Below, one piece after another: positions 35,039 to 49,793 of a DNA stretch of 64,000 bases; the first letter of the stretch is position 1, and every line of letters begins with the position of its first letter. The notes under the pieces were generated by a model. That model was not told the DNA's origin, ran no database searches, and saw only the letters and a list, made by a program, of their open reading frames with translations. The stretch is from Bugula neritina (taxonomy: Eukaryota > Bryozoa > Gymnolaemata > Cheilostomatida > Bugulidae). Both the position numbers and the translations under genes were made by a program. Location of the stretch: contig CAXIUT010000103.1 in assembly GCA_964035545.1 (NCBI GenBank), positions 620,001-684,000 on the forward strand, in the 5' to 3' direction.

Positions 35039-36379
35039 ATGCATATTATAACTTACCATAAATCTACTGTGCTTCACATCTTCACCTTTTTCTGCAATGT
35101 TATTTCTTTGCAGTTAGAAGTACTAGTTGAAAATATGACTATGAAACATAACCCTTCAATTTCATTGCACCAGCACCAGTTGCAAGATAGGTGTGTTGGG
35201 AGTTATCTTTCCCAAAATTTTGTTCTTGGTGTTTATACGAAGCAGACACAGGCTAATATTAGTTTTGTTATTTGTAAGAGTTTTTCTGTCTGATTGTCCA
35301 TCAGCAAAAGTTTGGCCTTGCAGTTATTATGGAAATACCATTGATGCTGGAAGACCTTTGCATTGTACACCCGCTTTTACTATTGAATTTAGATGTTTTA
35401 TTTTCCCATCCCCTCTCCTGCCCCCCCTGTCCCCTCTAACAACCAGCAATCCTGACTCATGTGAATTGTGTTATTGTTCTAGAGTTGGCCCATGGGCCTA
35501 CAGTATACGATTTGAAGCTTTATAGTTTACAGGCAGTGGAGATGAGTCACTGCTAAAACCCATTTTGTTAGTAGACTATTTTGCTCTTCAATCATCAGTT
35601 TTCATATTAAAAGAGAAAGCTCATCTGCAGCGCCATTTCACAGTGTTTTATTTTGCTAGAGCAATAACTAATTTTAGATGCCTTTGCAAACATATGAGAA
35701 ATAAATGAGTGATTCTATGAAAAGAGGTGTTTGCAGCAATTGTCCACTTTTGATTTACAAGCGGCATGGAAACTTTTGTAGTTTTAAATAGTATCTCCAA
35801 ACTCATCACTTGCATGTGTTTATAGACTTGATAAATTTTTTTATGCAAAACTTGATGCCTGCTTCAAAGACACCAGTGCTTAATTACTGTGTTAACTGTA
35901 TTGGCACGTTGCCATGAGATATTTGGTAATATTTCGCATCACAACAAACTCTTCAGAAAGTTAAGAAAATCAGTCTAGAAAGTTAATGAAATAAACCTAC
36001 CAGAAAGAGTAAGCCAGATGTAACAAGTAGATCCAAAACAAGTTGATTAACAATTGAAGTTGAAATCTCCATGTAGTCAACACTTTAGTCCTAATGTCAA
36101 ATGCAAACGTCTGCAATCAAACTGTGTAGACTTCATGAGCTGGTTAGCTGAAAGGACTCATTAAAGTTCTTAACTCTTGTGTGTATAGTGATGCCCATCT
36201 TGAACTAGAGAGGGCTGACTGAAGACTGCTACTTTGTGAAAATTGACAATGCATATTATTATTATTCATTGTTGAGATTCACGACTGCCATAAACAATGA
36301 TAAAATATTCATTGTTGGTACTACTGAGTAGAATAAAATATAATATAATATTATTTTCTGGACAAATAAATAATATCAA
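35039..36379 (+). repeat. Satellite unit U14 (1341 bp, T-type)
   Basis: Barcode T with CACC, TTCTTGGTG, TTTGTAAG, CCATTGATG, seven C and AAATAGTATC: the T-type haplotype. Confidence 0.97.
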
Positions 36380-37720
36380 ATGCATATTATAATTTACCAT
36401 AAATCTACAGTGCTTCACATCTTCACTTTTTTCTGCAATGTTATTTCTTTGCAGTTAGAAGTACTAGTTGAAAATATGACTATGAAACATAACCCTTCAA
36501 TTTCATTGCACCAGCACCAGTTGCAAGATAGGTGTGTTGGGCGTTATCTTTCCCAAAATTTTGTTCTTTGTGTTTATACGAAGCAGACACAGGCTAATAT
36601 TAGTTTTGTTATTTGCAAGAGTTTTTCTGTCTGATTGTCCATCAGCAAAAGTTTGGCCTTGCAGTTATTATGGAAATACCATTGATGCTGGAAGACCTTT
36701 GCATTGTACACCCGCTTTTACTATTGAATTTAGATGTTTTATTTTCCCATCCCCTCTCCTGCCCCCCCTGTCCCCTCTAACAACCAGCAATCCTGACTCA
36801 TGTGAATTGTGTTATTGTTCTAGAGTTGGCCCATGGGCCTACAGTATACGATTTGAAGCTTTATAGTTTACAGGCAGTGGAGATGAGTCACTGCTAAAAC
36901 CCATTTTGTTAGTAGACTATTTTGCTCTTCAATCATCAGTTTTCATATTAAAAGAGAAAGCTCATCTGCAGCGCCATTTCACAGTGTTGTATTTTGCTAG
37001 AGCAATAACTAATTTTAGATGCCTTTGCAAACATATGAGAAATAAATGAGTCATTCTATGAAAAGAGGTGTTTGCAGCAATTGTCCACTTTTGATTTACA
37101 AGCGGCATGGAAACTTTTGTAGTTTTAAATAATATCTCCAAACTCATCACTTGCATGTGTTTATAGACTTGATAAATTTTTTTATGCAAAACTTGATGCC
37201 TGCTTCAAAGACACCAGTGCTTAATTACTGTGTTAACTGTATTGGCACGTTGCCATGAGATATTTGGTAATATTTCGCATCACAACAAACTCTTCAGAAA
37301 GTTAAGAAAATCAGTCTAGAATGTTAATGAAATAAACCTACCAGAAAGAGTAAGCCAGATGTAATAAGTAGATCCAAAACAAGTTGATTAACAATTGAAG
37401 TTGAAATCTCCATGTAGTCAACACTTTAGTCCTAATGTCAAATGCAAACGTCTGCAATCAAACTGTGTAGACTTCATGAGCTGGTTAGCTGAAAGGACTC
37501 ATTAAAGTTCTTAACTCTTGTGTGTATAGTGATGCCCATCTTGAACTAGAGAGGGCTGACTGAAGACTGCTACTTTGTGAAAATTGACAATGCATATTAT
37601 TATTATTCATTGTTGAGATTCACGACTGCCATAAACAATGATAAAATATTCATTGTTGGTACTACTGAGTAGAATAAAATATAATATAATATTATTTTCT
37701 GGACAAATAAATAATATCAA
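36380..37720 (+). repeat. Satellite unit U15 (1341 bp)
   Basis: Barcode A; GTTGTATTTT, GAGTCATTC, CTAGAATGTT and TAATAAGTAG together. No difference from U16 found by eye. Confidence 0.97.
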
Positions 37721-39061
37721 ATGCATATTATAATTTACCATAAATCTACAGTGCTTCACATCTTCACTTTTTTCTGCAATGTTATTTCTTTGCAGTTAGA
37801 AGTACTAGTTGAAAATATGACTATGAAACATAACCCTTCAATTTCATTGCACCAGCACCAGTTGCAAGATAGGTGTGTTGGGCGTTATCTTTCCCAAAAT
37901 TTTGTTCTTTGTGTTTATACGAAGCAGACACAGGCTAATATTAGTTTTGTTATTTGCAAGAGTTTTTCTGTCTGATTGTCCATCAGCAAAAGTTTGGCCT
38001 TGCAGTTATTATGGAAATACCATTGATGCTGGAAGACCTTTGCATTGTACACCCGCTTTTACTATTGAATTTAGATGTTTTATTTTCCCATCCCCTCTCC
38101 TGCCCCCCCTGTCCCCTCTAACAACCAGCAATCCTGACTCATGTGAATTGTGTTATTGTTCTAGAGTTGGCCCATGGGCCTACAGTATACGATTTGAAGC
38201 TTTATAGTTTACAGGCAGTGGAGATGAGTCACTGCTAAAACCCATTTTGTTAGTAGACTATTTTGCTCTTCAATCATCAGTTTTCATATTAAAAGAGAAA
38301 GCTCATCTGCAGCGCCATTTCACAGTGTTGTATTTTGCTAGAGCAATAACTAATTTTAGATGCCTTTGCAAACATATGAGAAATAAATGAGTCATTCTAT
38401 GAAAAGAGGTGTTTGCAGCAATTGTCCACTTTTGATTTACAAGCGGCATGGAAACTTTTGTAGTTTTAAATAATATCTCCAAACTCATCACTTGCATGTG
38501 TTTATAGACTTGATAAATTTTTTTATGCAAAACTTGATGCCTGCTTCAAAGACACCAGTGCTTAATTACTGTGTTAACTGTATTGGCACGTTGCCATGAG
38601 ATATTTGGTAATATTTCGCATCACAACAAACTCTTCAGAAAGTTAAGAAAATCAGTCTAGAATGTTAATGAAATAAACCTACCAGAAAGAGTAAGCCAGA
38701 TGTAATAAGTAGATCCAAAACAAGTTGATTAACAATTGAAGTTGAAATCTCCATGTAGTCAACACTTTAGTCCTAATGTCAAATGCAAACGTCTGCAATC
38801 AAACTGTGTAGACTTCATGAGCTGGTTAGCTGAAAGGACTCATTAAAGTTCTTAACTCTTGTGTGTATAGTGATGCCCATCTTGAACTAGAGAGGGCTGA
38901 CTGAAGACTGCTACTTTGTGAAAATTGACAATGCATATTATTATTATTCATTGTTGAGATTCACGACTGCCATAAACAATGATAAAATATTCATTGTTGG
39001 TACTACTGAGTAGAATAAAATATAATATAATATTATTTTCTGGACAAATAAATAATATCAA
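37721..39061 (+). repeat. Satellite unit U16 (1341 bp)
   Basis: Same haplotype as U15 (GTTGTATTTT, GAGTCATTC, CTAGAATGTT, TAATAAGTAG), suggesting a very recent single-unit duplication. Confidence 0.97.
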
Positions 39062-40402
39062 ATGCATATTATAATTTACCATAAATCTACAGTGCTTCAC
39101 ATCTTCACTTTTTTCTGGAATGTTATTTCTTTGCAGTTAGAAGTACTAGTTGAAAATATGACTATGAAACATAACCCTTCAATTTCATTGCACCAGCACC
39201 AGTTGCAAGATAGGTGTGTTGGGCGTTATCTTTCCCAAAATTTTGTTCTTTGTGTTTATACGAAGCAGACACAGGCTAATATTAGTTTTGTTATTTGCAA
39301 GAGTTTTTCTGTCTGATTGTCCATCAGCAAAAGTTTGGCCTTGCAGTTATTATGGAAATACCATTGATGCTGGAAGACCTTTGCATTGTACACCCGCTTT
39401 TACTATTGAATTTAGATGTTTTATTTTCCCATCCCCTCTCCTGCCCCCCCTGTCCCCTCTAACAACCAGCAATCCTGACTCATGTGAATTGTGTTATTGT
39501 TCTAGAGTTGGCCCATGGGCCTACAGTATACGATTTGAAGCTTTATAGTTTACAGGCAGTGGAGATGAGTCACTGCTAAAACCCATTTTGTTAGTAGACT
39601 ATTTTGCTCTTCAATCATCAGTTTTCATATTAAAAGAGAAAGCTCATCTGCAGCGCCATTTCACAGTGTTATATTTTGCTAGAGCAATAACTAATTTTAG
39701 ATGCCTTTGCAAACATATGAGAAATAAATGAGTCATTCTATGAAAAGAGGTGTTTGCAGCAATTGTCCACTTTTGATTTACAAGCGGCATGGAAACTTTT
39801 GTAGTTTTAAATAATATCTCCAAACTCATCACTTGCATGTGTTTATAGACTTGATAAATTTTTTTGTGCAAAACTTGATGCCTGCTTCAAAGACACCAGT
39901 GCTTAATTACTGTGTTAACTGTATTGGCACGTTGCCATGAGATATTTGGTAATATTTCGCATCACAACAAACTCTTCAGAAAGTTAAGAAAATCAGTCTA
40001 GAAAGTTAATGAAATAAACCTACCAGAAAGAGTAAGCCAGATGTAATAAGTAGATCCAAAACAAGTTGATTAACAATTGAAGTTGAAATCTCCATGTAGT
40101 CAACACTTTAGTCCTAATGTCAAATGCAAACGTCTGCAATCAAACTGTGTAGACTTCATGAGCTGGTTAGCTGAAAGGACTCATTAAAGTTCTTAACTCT
40201 TGTGTGTATAGTGATGCCCATCCTGAACTAGAGAGGGCTGACTGAAGACTGCTACTTTGTGAAAATTGACAATGCATATTATTATTATTCATTGTTGAGA
40301 TTCACGACTGCCATAAACAATGATAAAATATTCATTGTTGGTAGTACTGAGTAGAATAAAATATAATATAATATTATTTTCTGGACAAATAAATAATATC
40401 AA
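39062..40402 (+). repeat. Satellite unit U17 (1341 bp)
   Basis: Barcode A; CTGGAATG (G at 39118); GTTATATTTT; TTTGTGC (G at 39866) and CATCCTGAAC (C at 40223), both shared with U21. 3' end GTAGTACTG. Confidence 0.97.
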
Positions 40403-41744
40403 ATGCATATTATAACTTACCATAAATCTACTGTGCTTCACATCTTCACCTTTTTCTGCAATGTTATTTCTTTGCAGTTAGAAGTACTAGTTGAAAATAT
40501 GACTATGAAACATAACCCTTCAATTTCATTGCACCAGCACCAGTTGCAAGATAGGTGTGTTGGGAGTTATCTTTCCCAAAATTTTGTTCTTGGTGTTTAT
40601 ACGAAGCAGACACAGGCTAATATTAGTTTTGTTATTTGTAAGAGTTTTTCTGTCTGATTGTCCATCAGCAAAAGTTTGGCCTTGCAGTTATTATGGAAAT
40701 ACCATTGATGCTGGAAGACCTTTGCATTGTACACCCGCTTTTACTATTGAATTTAGATGTTTTATTTTCCCATCCCCTCTCCTGCCCCCCCCTGTCCCCT
40801 CTAACAACCAGCAATCCTGACTCATGTGAATTGTGTTATTGTTCTAGAGTTGGCCCATGGGCCTACAGTATACGATTTGAAGCTTTATAGTTTACAGGCA
40901 GTGGAGATGAGTCACTGCTAAAACCCATTTTGTTAGTAGACTATTTTGCTCTTCAATCATCAGTTTTCATATTAAAAGAGAAAGCTCATCTGCAGCGCCA
41001 TTTCACAGTGTTTTATTTTGCTAGAGCAATAACTAATTTTAGATGCCTTTGCAAACATATGAGAAATAAATGAGTGATTCTATGAAAAGAGGTGTTTGCA
41101 GCAATTGTCCACTTTTGATTTACAAGCGGCATGGAAACTTTTGTAGTTTTAAATAGTATCTCCAAACTCATCACTTGCATGTGTTTATAGACTTGATAAA
41201 TTTTTTTATGCAAAACTTGATGCCTGCTTCAAAGACACCAGTGCTTAATTACTGTGTTAACTGTATTGGCACGTTGCCATGAGATATTTGGTAATATTTC
41301 GCATCACAACAAACTCTTCAGAAAGTTAAGAAAATCAGTCTAGAAAGTTAATGAAATAAACCTACCAGAAAGAGTAAGCCAGATGTAACAAGTAGATCCA
41401 AAACAAGTTGATTAACAATTGAAGTTGAAATCTCCATGTAGTCAACACTTTAGTCCTAATGTCAAATGCAAACGTCTGCAATCAAACTGTGTAGACTTCA
41501 TGAGCTGGTTAGCTGAAAGGACTCATTAAAGTTCTTAACTCTTGTGTGTATAGTGATGCCCATCTTGAACTAGAGAGGGCTGACTGAAGACTGCTACTTT
41601 GTGAAAATTGACAATGCATATTATTATTATTCATTGTTGAGATTCACGACTGCCATAAACAATGATAAAATATTCATTGTTGGTACTACTGAGTAGAATA
41701 AAATATAATATAATATTATTTTCTGGACAAATAAATAATATCAA
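40403..41744 (+). repeat. Satellite unit U18 (1342 bp, T-type)
   Basis: Barcode T, TTCTTGGTG, TTTGTAAG, AAATAGTATC, eight C in the C-tract. Confidence 0.97.
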
Positions 41745-43085
41745 ATGCATATTATAATTTACCATAAATCTACAGTGCTTCACATCTTCACTTTTTTCTG
41801 CAATGTTATTTCTTTGCAGTTAGAAGTACTAGTTGAAAATATGACTATGAAACATAACCCTTCAATTTCATTGCACCAGCACCAGTTGCAAGATAGGTGT
41901 GTTGGGCGTTATCTTTCCCAAAATTTTGTTCTTTGTGTTTATACGAAGCAGACACAGGCTAATATTAGTTTTGTTATTTGCAAGAGTTTTTCTGTCTGAT
42001 TGTCCATCAGCAAAAGTTTGGCCTTGCAGTTATTATGGAAATACCATTGATGCTGGAAGACCTTTGCATTGTACACCCGCTTTTACTATTGAATTTAGAT
42101 GTTTTATTTTCCCATCCCCTCTCCTGCCCCCCCTGTCCCCTCTAACAACCAGCAATCCTGACTCATGTGAATTGTGTTATTGTTCTAGAGTTGGCCCATG
42201 GGCCTACAGTATACGATTTGAAGCTTTATAGTTTACAGGCAGTGGAGATGAGTCACTGCTAAAACCCATTTTGTTAGTAGACTATTTTGCTCTTCAATCA
42301 TCAGTTTTCATATTAAAAGAGAAAGCTCATCTGCAGCGCCATTTCACAGTGTTGTATTTTGCTAGAGCAATAACTAATTTTAGATGCCTTTGCAAACATA
42401 TGAGAAATAAATGAGTCATTCTATGAAAAGAGGTGTTTGCAGCAATTGTCCACTTTTGATTTACAAGCGGCATGGAAACTTTTGTAGTTTTAAATAATAT
42501 CTCCAAACTCATCACTTGCATGTGTTTATAGACTTGATAAATTTTTTTATGCAAAACTTGATGCCTGCTTCAAAGACACCAGTGCTTAATTACTGTGTTA
42601 ACTGTATTGGCACGTTGCCATGAGATATTTGGTAATATTTCGCATCACAACAAACTCTTCAGAAAGTTAAGAAAATCAGTCTAGAATGTTAATGAAATAA
42701 ACCTACCAGAAAGAGTAAGCCAGATGTAATAAGTAGATCCAAAACAAGTTGATTAACAATTGAAGTTGAAATCTCCATGTAGTCAACACTTTAGTCCTAA
42801 TGTCAAATGCAAACGTCTGCAATCAAACTGTGTAGACTTCATGAGCTGGTTAGCTGAAAGGACTCATTAAAGTTCTTAACTCTTGTGTGTATAGTGATGC
42901 CCATCTTGAACTAGAGAGGGCTGACTGAAGACTGCTACTTTGTGAAAATTGACAATGCATATTATTATTATTCATTGTTGAGATTCACGACTGCCATAAA
43001 CAATGATAAAATATTCATTGTTGGTAGTACTGAGTAGAATAAAATATAATATAATATTATTTTCTGGACAAATAAATAATATCAA
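41745..43085 (+). repeat. Satellite unit U19 (1341 bp)
   Basis: Barcode A; U15/U16 haplotype (GTTGTATTTT, CTAGAATGTT, TAATAAGTAG) but 3' end GTAGTACTG, as required before a T-type unit. Confidence 0.97.
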
Positions 43086-44428
43086 ATGCATATTATAACT
43101 TACCATAAATCTACTGTGCTTCACATCTTCACCTTTTTCTGCAATGTTATTTCTTTGCAGTTAGAAGTACTAGTTGAAAATATGACTATGAAACATAACC
43201 CTTCAATTTCATTGCACCAGCACCAGTTGCAAGATAGGTGTGTTGGGAGTTATCTTTCCCAAAATTTTGTTCTTGGTGTTTATACGAAGCAGACACAGGC
43301 TAATATTAGTTTTGTTATTTGTAAGAGTTTTTCTGTCTGATTGTCCATCAGCAAAAGTTTGGCCTTGCAGTTATTATGGAAATACCATTGATGCTGGAAG
43401 ACCTTTGCATTGTACACCCGCTTTTACTATTGAATTTAGATGTTTTATTTTCCCATCCCCTCTCCTGCCCCCCCCCTGTCCCCTCTAACAACCAGCAATC
43501 CTGACTCATGTGAATTGTGTTATTGTTCTAGAGTTGGCCCATGGGCCTACAGTATACGATTTGAAGCTTTATAGTTTACAGGCAGTGGAGATGAGTCACT
43601 GCTAAAACCCATTTTGTTAGTAGACTATTTTGCTCTTCAATCATCAGTTTTCATATTAAAAGAGAAAGCTCATCTGCAGCGCCATTTCACAGTGTTTTAT
43701 TTTGCTAGAGCAATAACTAATTTTAGATGCCTTTGCAAACATATGAGAAATAAATGAGTGATTCTATGAAAAGAGGTGTTTGCAGCAATTGTCCACTTTT
43801 GATTTACAAGCGGCATGGAAACTTTTGTAGTTTTAAATAGTATCTCCAAACTCATCACTTGCATGTGTTTATAGACTTGATAAATTTTTTTATGCAAAAC
43901 TTGATGCCTGCTTCAAAGACACCAGTGCTTAATTACTGTGTTAACTGTATTGGCACGTTGCCATGAGATATTTGGTAATATTTCGCATCACAACAAACTC
44001 TTCAGAAAGTTAAGAAAATCAGTCTAGAAAGTTAATGAAATAAACCTACCAGAAAGAGTAAGCCAGATGTAACAAGTAGATCCAAAACAAGTTGATTAAC
44101 AATTGAAGTTGAAATCTCCATGTAGTCAACACTTTAGTCCTAATGTCAAATGCAAACGTCTGCAATCAAACTGTGTAGACTTCATGAGCTGGTTAGCTGA
44201 AAGGACTCATTAAAGTTCTTAACTCTTGTGTGTATAGTGATGCCCATCTTGAACTAGAGAGGGCTGACTGAAGACTGCTACTTTGTGAAAATTGACAATG
44301 CATATTATTATTATTCATTGTTGAGATTCACGACTGCCATAAACAATGATAAAATATTCATTGTTGGTACTACTGAGTAGAATAAAATATAATATAATAT
44401 TATTTTCTGGACAAATAAATAATATCAA
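43086..44428 (+). repeat. Satellite unit U20 (1343 bp, T-type)
   Basis: Barcode T; same haplotype as U18 but nine C, the longest C-tract in the window. Confidence 0.97.
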
Positions 44429-45769
44429 ATGCATATTATAATTTACCATAAATCTACAGTGCTTCACATCTTCACTTTTTTCTGCAATGTTATTTCTTTG
44501 GAGTTAGAAGTACTAGTTGAAAATATGACTATGAAACATAACCCTTCAATTTCATTGCACCAGCACCAGTTGCGAGATAGGTGTGTTGGGCGTTATCTTT
44601 CCCAAAATTTTGTTCTTTGTGTTTATACGAAGCAGACACAGGCTAATATTAGTTTTGTTATTTGCAAGAGTTTTTCTGTCTGATTGTCCATCAGCAAAAG
44701 TTTGGCCTTGCAGTTATTATGGAAATACCATTGATGCTGGAAGACCTTTGCATTGTACACCCGCTTTTACTATTGAATTTAGATGTTTTATTTTCCCATC
44801 CCCTCTCCTGCCCCCCCTGTCCCCTCTAACAACCAGCAATCCTGACTCATGTGAATTGTGTTATTGTTCTAGAGTTGGCCCATGGGCCTACAGTATACGA
44901 TTTGAAGCTTTATAGTTTACAGGCAGTGGAGATGAGTCACTGCTAAAACCCATTTTGTTAGTAGACTATTTTGCTCTTCAATCATCAGTTTTCATATTAA
45001 AAGAGAAAGCTCATCTGCAGCGCCATTTCACAGTGTTATATTTTGCTAGAGCAATAACTAATTTTAGATGCCTTTGCAAACATATGAGAAATAAATGAGT
45101 CATTCTATGAAAAGAGGTGTTTGCAGCAATTGTCCACTTTTGATTTACAAGCGGCATGGAAACTTTTGTAGTTTTAAATAATATCTCCAAACTCATCACT
45201 TGCATGTGTTTATAGACTTGATAAATTTTTTTGTGCAAAACTTGATGCCTGCTTCAAAGACACCAGTGCTTAATTACTGTGTTAACTGTATTGGCACGTT
45301 GCCATGAGATATTTGGTAATATTTCGCATCACAACAAACTCTTCAGAAAGTTAAGAAAATCAGTCTAGAAAGTTAATGAAATAAACCTACCAGAAAGAGT
45401 AAGCCAGATGTAATAAGTAGATCCAAAACAAGTTGATTAACAATTGAAGTTGAAATCTCCATGTAGTCAACACTTTAGTCCTAATGTCAAATGCAAACGT
45501 CTGCAATCAAACTGTGTAGACTTCATGAGCTGGTTAGCTGAAAGGACTCATTAAAGTTCTTAACTCTTGTGTGTATAGTGATGCCCATCCTGAACTAGAG
45601 AGGGCTGACTGAAGACTGCTACTTTGTGAAAATTGACAATGCATATTATTATTATTCATTGTTGAGATTCACGACTGCCATAAACAATGATAAAATATTC
45701 ATTGTTGGTAGTACTGAGTAGAATAAAATATAATATAATATTATTTTCTGGACAAATAAATAATATCAA
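44429..45769 (+). repeat. Satellite unit U21 (1341 bp)
   Basis: Barcode A; TTGGAG (G at 44501, shared with U23); TGCGAGATAG (44574, shared with U8); GTTATATTTT; TTTGTGC (45233) and CATCCTGAAC (45590) shared with U17. Confidence 0.97.
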
Positions 45770-47111
45770 ATGCATATTATAACTTACCATAAATCTACTG
45801 TGCTTCACATCTTCACCTTTTTCTGCAATGTTATTTCTTTGCAGTTAGAAGTACTAGTTGAAAATATGACTATGAAACATAACCCTTCAATTTCATTGCA
45901 CCAGCACCAGTTGCAAGATAGGTGTGTTGGGAGTTATCTTTCCCAAAATTTTGTTCTTTGTGTTTATACGAAGCAGACACAGGCTAATATTAGTTTTGTT
46001 ATTTGTAAGAGTTTTTCTGTCTGATTGTCCATCAGCAAAAGTTTGGCCTTGCAGTTATTATGGAAATACCATTGATGCTGGAAGACCTTTGCATTGTACA
46101 CCCGCTTTTACTATTGAATTTAGATGTTTTATTTTCCCATCCCCTCTCCTGCCCCCCCCTGTCCCCTCTAACAACCAGCAATCCTGACTCATGTGAATTG
46201 TGTTATTGTTCTAGAGTTGGCCCATGGGCCTACAGTATACGATTTGAAGCTTTATAGTTTACAGGCAGTGGAGATGAGTCACTGCTAAAACCCATTTTGT
46301 TAGTAGACTATTTTGCTCTTCAATCATCAGTTTTCATATTAAAAGAGAAAGCTCATCTGCAGCGCCATTTCACAGTGTTTTATTTTGCTAGAGCAATAAC
46401 TAATTTTAGATGCCTTTGCAAACATATGAGAAATAAATGAGTGATTCTATGAAAAGAGGTGTTTGCAGCAATTGTCCACTTTTGATTTACAAGCGGCATG
46501 GAAACTTTTGTAGTTTTAAATAGTATCTCCAAACTCATCACTTGCATGTGTTTATAGACTTGATAAATTTTTTTATGCAAAACTTGATGCCTGCTTCAAA
46601 GACACCAGTGCTTAATTACTGTGTTAACTGTATTGGCACGTTGCCATGAGATATTTGGTAATATTTCGCATCACAACAAACTCTTCAGAAAGTTAAGAAA
46701 ATCAGTCTAGAAAGTTAATGAAATAAACCTACCAGAAAGAGTAAGCCAGATGTAACAAGTAGATCCAAAACAAGTTGATTAACAATTGAAGTTGAAATCT
46801 CCATGTAGTCAACACTTTAGTCCTAATGTCAAATGCAAACGTCTGCAATCAAACTGTGTAGACTTCATGAGCTGGTTAGCTGAAAGGACTCATTAAAGTT
46901 CTTAACTCTTGTGTGTATAGTGATGCCCATCTTGAACTAGAGAGGGCTGACTGAAGACTGCTACTTTGTGAAAATTGACAATGCATATTATTATTATTCA
47001 TTGTTGAGATTCACGACTGCCATAAACAATGATAAAATATTCATTGTTGGTACTACTGAGTAGAATAAAATATAATATAATATTATTTTCTGGACAAATA
47101 AATAATATCAA
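45770..47111 (+). repeat. Satellite unit U22 (1342 bp, T-type)
   Basis: Barcode T, eight C, AAATAGTATC, but TTCTTTGTG instead of TTCTTGGTG, a partial conversion of the T-type haplotype. Confidence 0.97.
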
Positions 47112-48452
47112 ATGCATATTATAATTTACCATAAATCTACAGTGCTTCACATCTTCACTTTTTTCTGCAATGTTATTTCTTTGGAGTTAGAAGTACTAGT
47201 TGAAAATATGACTATGAAACATAACCCTTCAATTTCATTGCACCAGCACCAGTTGCAAGATAGGTGTGTTGGGCGTTATCTTTCCCAAAATTTTGTTCTT
47301 TGTGTTTATACGAAGCAGACACAGGCTAATATTAGTTTTGTTATTTGCAAGAGTTTTTCTGTCTGATTGTCCATCAGCAAAAGTTTGGCCTTGCAGTTAT
47401 TATGGAAATACCATTGATGCTGGAAGACCTTTGCATTGTACACCCGCTTTTACTATTGAATTTAGATGTTTTATTTTCCCATCCCCTCTCCTGCCCCCCC
47501 TGTCCCCTCTAACAACCAGCAATCCTGACTCATGTGAATTGTGTTATTGTTCTAGAGTTGGCCCATGGGCCTACAGTATACGATTTGAAGCTTTATAGTT
47601 TACAGGCAGTGGAGATGAGTCGCTGCTAAAACCCATTTTGTTAGTAGACTATATTGCTCTTCAATCATCAGTTTTCATATTAAAAGAGAAAGCTCATCTG
47701 CAGCGCCATTTCACAGTGTTTTATTTTGCTAGAGCAATAACTAATTTTAGATGCCTTTGCAAACATATGAGAAATAAATGAGTGATTCTATGAAAAGAGG
47801 TGTTTGCAGCAATTGTCCACTTTTGATTTACAAGCGGCATGGAAACTTTTGTAGTTTTAAATAATATCTCCAAACTCATCACTTGCATGTGTTTATAGAC
47901 TTGATAAATTTTTTTATGCAAAACTTGATGCCTGCTTCAAAGACACCAGTGCTTAATTACTGTGTTAACTGTATTGGCACGTTGCCATGAGATATTTGGT
48001 AATATTTCGCATCACAACAAACTCTTCAGAAAGTTAAGAAAATCAGTCTAGAAAGTTAATGAAATAAACCTACCAGAAAGAGTAAGCCAGATGTAACAAG
48101 TAGATCCAAAACAAGTTGATTAACAATTGAAGTTGAAATCTCCATGTAGTCAACACTTTAGTCCTAATGTCAAATGCAAACGTCTGCAATCAAACTGTGT
48201 AGACTTCATGAGCTGGTTAGCTGAAAGGACTCATTAAAGTTCTTAACTCTTGTGTGTATAGTGATGCCCATCTTGAACTAGAGAGGGCTGACTGAAGACT
48301 GCTACTTTGTGAAAATTGACAATGCATATTATTATTATTCATTGTTGAGATTCACGACTGCCATAAACAATGATAAAATATTCATTGTTGGTAGTACTGA
48401 GTAGAATAAAATATAATATAATATTATTTTCTGGACAAATAAATAATATCAA
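47112..48452 (+). repeat. Satellite unit U23 (1341 bp)
   Basis: Barcode A; TTGGAG (47184). First unit with GAGTCGCTGC (G at 47622), a state that becomes common towards the right edge. Confidence 0.97.
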
Positions 48453-49793
48453 ATGCATATTATAACTTACCATAAATCTACTGTGCTTCACATCTTCACC
48501 TTTTTCTGCAATGTTATTTCTTTGCAGTTAGAAGTACTAGTTGAAAATATGACTATGAAACATAACCCTTCAATTTCATTGCACCAGCACCAGTTGCAAG
48601 ATAGGTGTGTTGGGCGTTATCTTTCCCAAAATTTTGTTCTTTGTGTTTATACGAAGCAGACACAGGCTAATATTAGTTTTGTTATTTGCAAGAGTTTTTC
48701 TGTCTGATTGTCCATCAGCAAAAGTTTGGCCTTGCAGTTATTATGGAAATACCAGTGGTGCTGGAAGACCTTTGCATTGTACACCCGCTTTTACTATTGA
48801 ATTTAGATGTTTTATTTTCCCATCCCCTCTCCTGCCCCCCCTGTCCCCTCTAACAACCAGCAATCCTGACTCATGTGAATTGTGTTATTGTTCTAGAGTT
48901 GGCCCATGGGCCTACAGTATACGATTTGAAGCTTTATAGTTTACAGGCAGTGGAGATGAGTCACTGCTAAAACCCATTTTGTTAGTAGACTATATTGCTC
49001 TTCAATCATCAGTTTTCATATTAAAAGAGAAAGCTCATCTGCAGCGCCATTTCACAGTGTTTTATTTTGCTAGAGCAATAACTAATTTTAGATGCCTTTG
49101 CAAACATATGAGAAATAAATGAGTGATTCTATGAAAAGAGGTGTTTGCAGCAATTGTCCACTTTTGATTTACAAGCGGCATGGAAACTTTTGTAGTTTTA
49201 AATAATATCTCCAAACTCATCACTTGCATGTGTTTATAGACTTGATAAATTTTTTCATGCAAAACTTGATGCCTGCTTCAAAGACACCAGTGCTTAATTA
49301 CTGTGTTAACTGTATTGGCACGTTGCCATGAGATATTTGGTAATATTTCGCATCACAACAAACTCTTCAGAAAGTTAAGAAAATCAGTCTAGAAAGTTAA
49401 TGAAATAAACCTACCAGAAAGAGTAAGCCAGATGTAACAAGTAGATCCAAAACAAGTTGATTAACAATTGAAGTTGAAATCTCCATGTAGTCAACACTTT
49501 AGTCCTAATGTCAAATGCAAACGTCTGCAATCAAACTGTGTAGACTTCATGAGCTGGTTAGCTGAAAGGACTCATTAAAGTTCTTAACTCTTGTGTGTAT
49601 AGTGATGCCCATCTTGAACTAGAGAGGGCTGACTGAAGACTGCTACTTTGTGAAAATTGACAATGCATATTATTATTATTCATTGTTGAGATTCACGACT
49701 GCCATAAACAATGATAAAATATTCATTGTTGGTACTACTGAGTAGAATAAAATATAATATAATATTATTTTCTGGACAAATAAATAATATCAA
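48453..49793 (+). repeat. Satellite unit U24 (1341 bp, T-type)
   Basis: Barcode T but GGGCGTTATC and TTCTTTGTG; CCAGTGGTG with private G at 48758; TTTTTTCATGC (C at 49256) shared with U25. Confidence 0.97.
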
